A stretch of 64,000 nucleotides of DNA from Desarmillaria ectypa (lineage: Eukaryota; Basidiomycota; Agaricomycetes; Agaricales; Physalacriaceae): contig JAUDYN010000001.1 of the NCBI GenBank assembly GCA_030407005.1, forward strand, positions 3,534,001-3,598,000. The letters are read 5' to 3'. A program made the translations under genes and the position numbers. Within the stretch, counting starts at the first letter, position 1. Each line of letters begins with the position of its first letter. This document shows, in pieces, positions 57,101 through 64,000 of this stretch. The notes under the pieces are model-generated. The model was not told the origin of the DNA. It searched no databases and saw only the letters and a list, made by a program, of their open reading frames with translations.

Positions 57101-57542
57101 CTCTTAATCGGCGATGCTTCATTTTCCAATTTTCAGAAAGTAGGTACTTGCAACAAATGACCTGGTTTGTATGTTGAACCACCGCATCTAGATCTTAGAC
57201 CTCAAAGGTACCCCTAAGGCCGAACAAAACAACCTATTGGATCTATTTGTAACCATAACAAGTACGAAGAACGATCTCGATAGCACATCGTTTTTGACCT
57301 CTTTGGATATGGAACCCAACTCCGCGCAGATTGTCGGAGGTTTGATCAGTCCTCTGATCATCACCCCAGCCAGTGATGGAATCTTCTCCGGGTTAACATC
57401 GCCGCCAATTAGTGGGCCACCAACTGGATCCAGTCTTGGCGATAATGGTTCGGCCAATCGTCCCGGAGAACGTCGCGAAGTTTTCTCAGACTTCAGACGA
57501 TTCGTTAGCTTTGGATTACGCAGGGACTCTCAAGCACCGTAA
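54175..57542 (+). CDS. VPS53: VPS53, GARP/EARP tethering complex subunit
   Basis: Subunit of the complex that tethers endosome-derived vesicles at the trans-Golgi. Around 17 exons encode roughly 830 aa. The N-terminal coiled-coil region is very characteristic: MQLIQELIS then ELLGQMSRIREKAAESEAVV, NITKDIQVLDLAKKNLILSM, TTLKRLQMLVNALTQLEDLV and KERKYREMAQTLS. The core continues with SVPRVSQVWRQIQQVQGAIR, DACLVVDALGNDVRSTLIDR, TDEAGQLDNISRRFSWFHRL and FPGEWRVGWRLLCKFVEITR, then FEASMSKKWATP. The C-terminal half contains VINTADYCQATALE, SAISVQLRELEVVCDPAF and EGFILNYTLLIGDASFSNFQ. The start is the ATG at 54175 (MSSSENLPGNAEEAEKT); upstream codons are GTG CCA only. The tail past 57300 is Pro/Ser-rich and poorly conserved. 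Confidence 0.92.
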
Positions 57543-57862
57543 TAAGAAACTATATGTAACTTATCCTCATACTTCAGAATGGATGCGTCAATTGAAATAG
57601 CAGTGAATACTGTATAGAACTTCGACGTCACATGAGTAAAGCTGACGTATAGTACACAATAGAGAGATGAAGATAAACGACGGCAAGAAAGGAATGTGTA
57701 GGAACAACCTGCAGAGACGAAATAGATTCGAAAAATGCAAGAATCAAATACAAAGCGACCAGTGTGCCAATGCAATGTCCTGAGAGGAAAGATGAGATTC
57801 GTTAAAATCATAATCTCATTCATATGTAGTATCGTGTGTCATTATGACAAAACGAAGTCCGT
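57543..57862. other. Convergent spacer, VPS53 / membrane protein gene
   Basis: 320 bp of AT-rich 3' flanks of two convergent genes. No coding feature supported. Confidence 0.45.
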
Positions 57863-60831
57863 CTACGTTCTGTCAGTGCCAGTTCCATGACCGGGAAGGG
57901 GTGGGTGTCGCGGAAGCAACGACATGTTCATTGGGAGAGCAGGCAGCGAACCATTAGAACGCGGTCTGCGTTCTCCCGCGTCATCCGAGACGCTCTGTCT
58001 GAAATGCAACTCTGATACAGAGAGAGGGACGCTATCCGTGGGGGAAAGGGGAGCAAGCTCAGACAACGGATGCGTGTGAACGCGCGCAGCCGTTTGCTGT
58101 TCATCAGGGACAATAGGCAGGGGAGGGGGTGGAGATAGTCGATGTCCGGTAGGATGATGGGGAGATGCAGGTAACGACACAGGGAAAGGAAACGTTGTGC
58201 TTGAGGGTGATGACGGCGCAGCAGACTCTAGAGCGTGGCTGTGAGAACTTGGTGCAGTAGTGTTGCTCCACCGTGACGCCGGCTGTCTCTCGGAGGGAAG
58301 GCGGTAGGATGAAGCGATTGTTTCGTTTTCGTTGGAGCGAGTGCGTACCGAGGCGTCCGACGAGCCGCTCAGATCGAGGAATGAAGTGACTCTAGAGGGT
58401 GGAGCCATGGGGTGTAGCGGTGTAAGCCGGAAGGCTGGGGGGCCAGACGGAGTAGGGTCATCTTGAGAGACATTGTCGACAGTCATCCTCTGACTATCAG
58501 GGTAGTCACTTTCGCTGGTATTATTTGTGGATGCAGCTTCGCTTTCCTCGAACCTGACGCGAGACGCGCCCGAAGCACGGTGGCTTGCCCTTTCTCCGTG
58601 ACCGACAGCACTTGCAACGCCGCTAGGAAGGCGCCTTTTACGCGGCTGCGCTGGCTCTGGTTCGGAGTCATGGAATTCAATTCGGAATGGGCTGGTTTCC
58701 CGAACATCCAATAGACTCGGTCTGGTGTCTAGCCGGCCTCGAGTATAGTCCGAGGGCTCACTAGTACTCGCGAGCGACTGTTGTTCTTCATGGGCCGGGC
58801 GAGCCTGGAGCGAAAAGACTTCGCTTGATCGAGGACTGAGGTGCCTCAAGGCTGTTTGAGACGTCGACGGACCCAATACGGTGGCCGCATCATCAAGATA
58901 ATCTTTGACGCTACCGCGGTCGTCAGAAACAGGATGAGGGGGCTGGGGAAGAGGACGAAGTCTCGTCGGGCGTGGAGGTACTTCTGGTGCCGTGATTTCA
59001 TATCTCAGCAGCGGTCTTTGACTCGATGTTCGAGTATGTGACTTGGGCCGTGGGACTGGCAGGCGATCACGAGAGCGGGACGATGCGTTTGATGATTTTT
59101 GCGAAGCGAAGGAAGCCGAAGAGAGCGAAGTAAGATAGGACAGGGCTGAGTTCGAGCGGGAACGTTGACGGGCTGCGCTCCCATTCTCGGAGCCTTGGTG
59201 GGAAGCGGATCGTGATCCACTTAGGATTGTAGGTAGAGGGAGATCAATCGTGAAGCTGGGTGATGACTTCTCCTTGTCGGTCTTCCCAAACCACCTGCTT
59301 TTTCCCTTGTTATTTCTCTGCGTCAAAGAGGTGGGCTCAGGTGATCGTGCGCTGTGTTGAGGGTTGCTAGGGCTTTCGATGTCGTCCACATTACCCTCCT
59401 CTTTGATCGAGTCCGAGTGCCGGAATACAATGTCAATTCCCAGGCCGTCAGTGCCTTCGATATCCCGCTTCCACCGGTTTAAACCAGACCAGTCACTATC
59501 TCTGCGGCGTTCTCGGGGGTGCGTCTTCGGTAAAGGCGCAATATCCAGGACAACCCCGGCCTCGGATTCCTTCTTCCATTGTGCATCTTTTTGCTGCCTC
59601 TGATGTTGTTGAAGTTTCCTACGCCTTCTTGGCCGATAAACAAACAGAAAGAAGAATAGACCCGTTAATAGAATGAAAGCGAGGACTCCTGCCAATGTAA
59701 GCGCTGCAATTGTGCCTGATGGATAACCCGATGCTATGGATTCGCCTGTTGAAGTCGCGGAGGTAGTTGGACTAAAAATATTGCAAAGTAGCGTTGAATA
59801 TGCGATACTTTACGACAGTGTGGATCACTTACTTGGGGTCTACGGTGGAGAAAGAACGCAACCCTCCCACGGGAAGAATCAATGGCGAACCATCTTCATT
59901 TGAGATTTCGAAGTTGTGGGCGAGATCCGGGTCTAAGCCGGTGGCGTAATATAGTAAAGAACTATCTTGAGTAAATGACGATTTCGCTGAAAGAAATGTC
60001 TGGATATCATCCACTGTAACAGAATAATTTCCTGCCGCAGGTGATGTTGTTCCCAAGACCAGAAAGGATGTACCTGGGACGAAATGAATTATTGTTTGTC
60101 ATGAAACGCAGAGACGAACCGAAGAAGGATGTTCGAGCGGTGTCGCCGGCTTTGTTTGACTCTCGAAATGCTTGCCCCAGTCCATTGTTGAACGACCATT
60201 CCCCATTAAAGTTGATCCTGCTGTCCGTTATGGTCTGCAATGTAAAATTTAAGCTGTTAAAGGTTAATTTATGGCGTGAAACAGAACAGTGGCATAGACC
60301 TCACTTGCTAGATACGTTTGTCGGGGACGTTGCTGTAATTACAGCTTTATCGAAAACGAGGAGAGATCCGGTCGGTTCTGGACCCGATTCGGTCGTGATT
60401 TGTGCAGTTAATGTAATATTGTGACTTTCGCTGGACAGGCCACTAATTCCAGCGAGCAGCGTATCAGACCGATCCAGTGAAGAAACATCGATTGTTTTCT
60501 CGTCCAGAGTAAGGGTATAGAAAGCATTTGTAGCATTCCCGTATAATTGGATGCCAGTCCCTAGCGGCGCGCGGATTGATGAGCACGTTATTCCCACAGA
60601 ATGGACGCTAACCTCACCATGCCATTGAATGGAAAGCGAAGCACCGTTCAGTGATGATACGTGCAGACTAGTCCCCTCGCCCGTCTCTTCCAAGGATGTT
60701 AAAAAACCGGATCCGTTATAATAAGGGTTCCAGCCTGCGGTGAGATTTGGCGTGGAAAAGGTGTCGCGAAATGGATAGTAGGATATGGCGGGTGAGGTAT
60801 CGTCTACCTCGAATTCCAGGGTTTCTGCCAT
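57863..60831 (-). CDS. Large single-pass membrane protein with beta-rich ectodomain, unknown function
   Basis: Four exons (60305–60831, 60120–60220, 59833–60073, 57863–59771) sum exactly to 925 aa. It starts MAETLEFEVDDTSPAISYYP with no signal peptide, as in a widespread Agaricomycete family whose ectodomain pairs galactose-binding-like halves (here SIQWHGEVSVHSVGI, GIQLYGNATNAFYTLTLDEK, then NRINFNGEWSFNN and AAGNYSVTVDDIQTFL). One transmembrane helix lies at about residues 310–335 (LAGVLAFILLTGLFFFLFVY) directly followed by RPRRRRK, giving a cytosolic tail of about 590 residues rich in Ser, Pro and Arg, with many R-x-x-S-like phosphorylation candidates. Topology is probably N-outside through a reverse signal anchor. 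The long tail suggests signalling or cytoskeletal scaffolding, but this is conjecture. Confidence 0.8.
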
Positions 60832-61596
60832 CGACTCATGGGCAGAGAAAGTTCCAGCACGCTACAACGGAGATGTGGATGGGAACACCGTGAGCATTGA
60901 ACGAAGACCGGGAGAAGTAAGGACCGAGTTCCTGGAGATAAATAAACCAGAAGGGAAATTCTAGGACTCCAAGTAGAAAAACGACGATAGCTGGGACAAA
61001 TGTCGGATGACCCTGTATAATGAGCAGGGAGCACGTCTGTGACAGTTAAGAACCGAACGGGTCGTAGGTTTTACCATGTGTAAGTAATCGTTTGCAATTA
61101 AGTCGGCCTTCATGCCAGTTTGCCCTGCGACCATGCCAAATGCCCTTATCACCATCTCGACCGCCAAGAATGCACCCGGAGCCGACCTGGTCTCGGATCT
61201 AATCTTATCAGCCCGTCATCCAATCAGCATCCAGGACCCCGATCGCAAAGGGGTGATAACCCCTCCAAAAATATTACGATTTTGGTATTATTTACCTTTA
61301 TCTTGATCGGTCAACACCAGCAGGTCTAGAGGTCCACGGTATAATATTCGGAGTCCGTAGGGTTCCCTAGAGACACCCGGTGGATAACGTAGGTCATTCT
61401 GATGCAAAGGACACAGTCGCTAATACCACTATACCCAGACCGACGGGCACAGAATTCACTCTCTGCCTGACCACCTTCATATAACTCGGATTCCTGTGCC
61501 TTTTTCACGGATTCACTTCATCATATTTGCCACAATCTGATCCACAGGACGCTAGTCTTTGATTCTGAAACACTTGGATTTCCTTTTAGTCAAAAC
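60832..61596. promoter_or_regulatory. Divergent promoter region (membrane protein / Mg-chelatase-like gene)
   Basis: 765 bp between divergent start codons at 60831 and 61597. A minus frame at 60804–61034 overlaps the 5' end of the membrane-protein gene in another register and is a shadow. No clear TATA box. Confidence 0.4.
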
Positions 61597-63506
61597 ATGT
61601 CTCTTGCTGGTCCAAGCAACCTGCCGATAGCCATCGGCACTCCGGCTTTCTTTCCCCGCTTATTGGCCAACATCCAGGAAGCTTCATTTGGCGCTGAGAT
61701 ACCTCTGGACAACGTCGTCTTGCAATCTATTCTTCTCTGTTTCATCTCGGGGGATAAACACCTTATCCTTCGTGCTTCTGAAGAAGACATACCTCACGTT
61801 CAGAGAATTGCTGTATCGGTGAGCGCTTGTTTATTTCATACTCATTCTTGCGAGATGGTCGGAACAGTGCCCATCGCCTCGTGTTGGTCTGTCCCTGGTC
61901 AAATACGATCTGTGATCCTTAATCTGAAAATTCATTCAACCGCCATCACTGATATGTGATATCTATTACCATCTCTTTGCTTCTTTCAGTTGTGAATTAC
62001 GGAATACGATAACAGTGTTAATAGATCCTCTCCTCTCTTTTTGGTGTTGTAACCCACAAACTACGCATACGCAGGCCAGATTCTGAACCCCGACATCCCA
62101 CCCTTCGGCAGACAACTGCGAGCCCGTTCCTCCGGTCGTTATTCCTATCAGGAACACCATCGTCTAGTTCGACTCTAAGTTCTATAGATGATACCGGTAC
62201 CCCAGGAGTATCAGCCTGTAAGACAGAGAAACGTCGTTCAGGCTCGCGCAGCACCACAAAACGTAAATCTAAGCACTATTCTCGCTCTTCTTCCTTCGCA
62301 AACGACTTGGTTAACGCCCAATCATTGTCGCCAACCTCCCTTCACTCTGATCTAAATGAAGACAAACTCCGTTCCTTTCCTTCCACCATCAGTGGCAAGG
62401 AAACCACAGCAGCATCAAACCCTTCCGCTTCCAGATACTCACTCCATCCTCCCACATTCGTCCATTCGTTCCTTGACTCGGCGCCTTTTCAGGAATCAAG
62501 AGACTTGAAGTTCTCGCGAATTCCCAATTCTGTCGTACTCTCAGGATTGGAGAATGCCAGTCTTCCTTCTCAAAGGGCACTGATAAGAGTCTTGGCCGAG
62601 AAGCGCCTGGTGCTTGATTCCCAGGAAATCGAAGTGGAGCGTTCTTCGACCCATGGAAGGGAAATGAGACAGCCAATTGGCTCGGGTTCCTTGTATGATG
62701 ATCTTGAGGACGAAGAGATGGACGGCATATGGAACCTCCCGGATGGATTCATGCTAATATGCGTGTGTCCGATGAATACCAGAGAACGGCCCGCGATTCA
62801 CAAGAATCTGGTAAGCATGGCCCGTCCCAATGTCTGTATCTCCATCTCACGCTTTACATAGTTAGACCACTTCTCCATGAGTGCAACAGTCAATCTGACA
62901 GCTGACGTTCGCGCACTTTGCAAGCATCCTCACCTCACTCGCGTACTCAGTCCCACACCGATACCCCAGTCCCTCATCCATGAACTTCGTGCATTTTATC
63001 ACCGCACTCACTTTCCCGCACACCTGAAGCTATATCTCTCTGACTTGTTCACAGCCGCAAGACACCACCACCAGCTTGATGGGATGTGGTTGACAGCGCG
63101 CTCTATGCAGGACGCTGAAGATCTGGCTCGGGCAAGTCGTGTATTATGCTGTGATCCCACGGGTATGGAACTTGTTCGTGAAACTGCCGCTTTGGGGGAA
63201 ACATCTACGCATGCAGATGAGGGGGAGGACGATAAATTCTTTGATGGGACGGATGAGATATCCTGGAACGTACCCATAAATATGGACGACTCAGAAAGCA
63301 CAGGCGAACCCATTGTCATGCTCGATGTGTCTGAAGCTGATATCGCGAGGATTGCGCCGCGGGTGATGACTCATAGGCTGAGGGTAAGAGATGTGGATGA
63401 CGAAATATTCTACGGGGCCATGTCCGGAGCGGCGTTCATGTCTGCAAATAACGACGAGAAACCGACCATCAAGAGCATACTGGTACAGATATTAGCGGAA
63501 GTTTAA
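61597..63506 (+). CDS. Fungal Mg-chelatase/MoxR-like protein (family call uncertain)
   Basis: Three exons (61597–61818, 62025–62810, 62862–63506) sum exactly to 550 aa. The N-terminal part (LQSILLCFISGDKHLILRAS, then VQRIAVSILSSLFGVVTHKL) and C-terminal part (LLDHFSMSATVNL, then LYLSDLFTAARHHHQLDGMW and LTARSMQDAEDLARASRVLC) recall fungal proteins annotated as magnesium-chelatase-like, a relic of the MoxR/ChlI AAA group that lacks a clear Walker A motif; none is visible here either. The middle is Ser/Pro-rich (SGTPSSSSTLSSIDDTGTPG). The last ~90 residues are acidic. The first intron is 206 nt; its acceptor at 62024 was chosen because nearer AG sites give stops. No targeting signal. Function unknown. 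Confidence 0.6.
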
Positions 63507-63938
63507 TTCAGATGTTGGATTTGTACTCATTTTTACTGTATAGTAATAACTCAGCTCACTTACATGTCTTGGAAGCAATCTCAAGTTTAGATCAATATGT
63601 ATACGTACTAAGAGGCACTATCGAAACGTAGGCAGATTTCTTGGAGGATTTTCGTTTGCTTATCGTCACAGTTGTCAATAGGTGGAGACCAGTATATCGT
63701 TACCTGTTAAATTGGATGTCCTTTCGCTTTCTCCTTGGACAATTGATCAAGTCAGTCAAAAACAATTCTCAATTCCGCCACACGTAGCAGGGCCAATGCT
63801 TCTATGTCTCGTAACTTGGAGAAAATTATTCAATCAGTCTGTCGTGGGTCGGTACCGACATTTACCTCCACAGAACAGAAATGATATAAAAGACACAGAT
63901 TCCCAGGGGACAAATTATCAACTCACAGCTCTACAACA
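63507..63938. promoter_or_regulatory. Intergenic, promoter of terminal hydrophobin gene
   Basis: 432 bp holding the 3' flank of the preceding gene and a hydrophobin promoter. The last 50 bp before the ATG form a CA/AC-rich leader (ATTATCAACTCACAGCTCTA). No coding feature seen. Confidence 0.5.
63885..63891 (+). promoter_or_regulatory. TATA box of the terminal hydrophobin gene
   Basis: TATAAAA lies 54 bp before the ATG at 63939. A consensus TATA box fits strong, regulated hydrophobin expression. Confidence 0.65.
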
Positions 63939-64000
63939 ATGTTCGCTCGCATCTCAGCCTTATCTCTCGCTATTCTGGCTCTGCCTCTCCTCGTGGCTAG
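63939..64000 (+). CDS. Hydrophobin gene, 5' end only (cut by window edge)
   Basis: The window ends 62 nt into this gene. The visible part is a signal peptide, MFARISALSLAILALPLLVA, matching the first residues of the hydrophobin on the minus strand near 32.7 kb (MFARIS, PLLV). No cysteine of the mature domain is reached, so the class call rests on this resemblance and the strong promoter. Confidence 0.6.
   Translation, partial: MFARISALSLAILALPLLVA

Noticed and set aside
1..64000. CRISPR arrays, operons or bacterial-style ribosome binding sites
   Set aside because: The window is intron-rich fungal nuclear DNA; no regularly spaced short repeats were seen.

Overview
This window is nuclear DNA from a filamentous basidiomycete, most likely an Agaricomycete. 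Nearly every gene is cut by many short GT–AG introns (about 45–60 nt), the genes are closely packed on both strands, and the gene set is typical of mushroom-forming fungi: hydrophobins, tandem secreted subtilisins with PA and C-terminal domains, a GH128-type glucanase remnant, and a transcription factor combining C2H2 and Zn2Cys6 motifs. No rRNA, tRNA, CRISPR array or intact transposon was recognised. Gene models were built by joining exons by hand, checking splice sites, reading phase and protein motifs; exon borders are inferences.

Layout. 0–9 kb: CCR4 deadenylase (+), a 74-aa secreted peptide (+), an HNH-nuclease gene (+) flanked by two ~125-bp direct repeats, and a serine carboxypeptidase (+). 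9–13 kb, minus strand: a 2-oxoglutarate/Fe(II) oxygenase, a decayed GH128 glucanase fragment and an aldo/keto reductase. 13–25 kb: RUS/DUF647 protein (+), a frameshifted gene fragment, prefoldin subunit 4 (-), sphingosine-1-phosphate lyase (+), an alpha-arrestin (+) and mitochondrial cytochrome c peroxidase (-). 25–28.4 kb holds no intact gene. 28.5–32.7 kb: D-amino-acid oxidase (+), an LYAR-type nucleolar zinc-finger protein (+) and a class I hydrophobin with a one-base frame break (-). 34–36.7 kb: a large zinc-finger transcription factor (-). 36.8–45.3 kb is gene-poor and includes a 126-bp tandem duplication. 45.3–53.4 kb: two tandem subtilisin paralogues (+). 53.4–57.5 kb: a five-exon Yippee gene (-) that is invisible to simple ORF calling, then VPS53 (+). 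57.9–63.5 kb: a 925-aa single-pass membrane protein (-) and a protein resembling fungal Mg-chelatase/MoxR-like proteins (+). The window ends in the first 62 bases of a second hydrophobin (+) with a clear TATA box.

Functionally the window mixes housekeeping genes (mRNA deadenylation, prefoldin, sphingolipid breakdown, H2O2 defence, Golgi tethering, nucleolar function) with accessory genes facing the outside (proteases, hydrophobins, small secreted peptide, glucanase relic). Decay is concentrated in the accessory group. I saw no convincing new multi-gene system. The most unusual items are the repeat-flanked HNH gene, the 11-nt microexon carrying the catalytic aspartate in both subtilisins, two GC–AG introns, the carboxypeptidase with an altered nucleophile motif, and the broken hydrophobin and glucanase genes.
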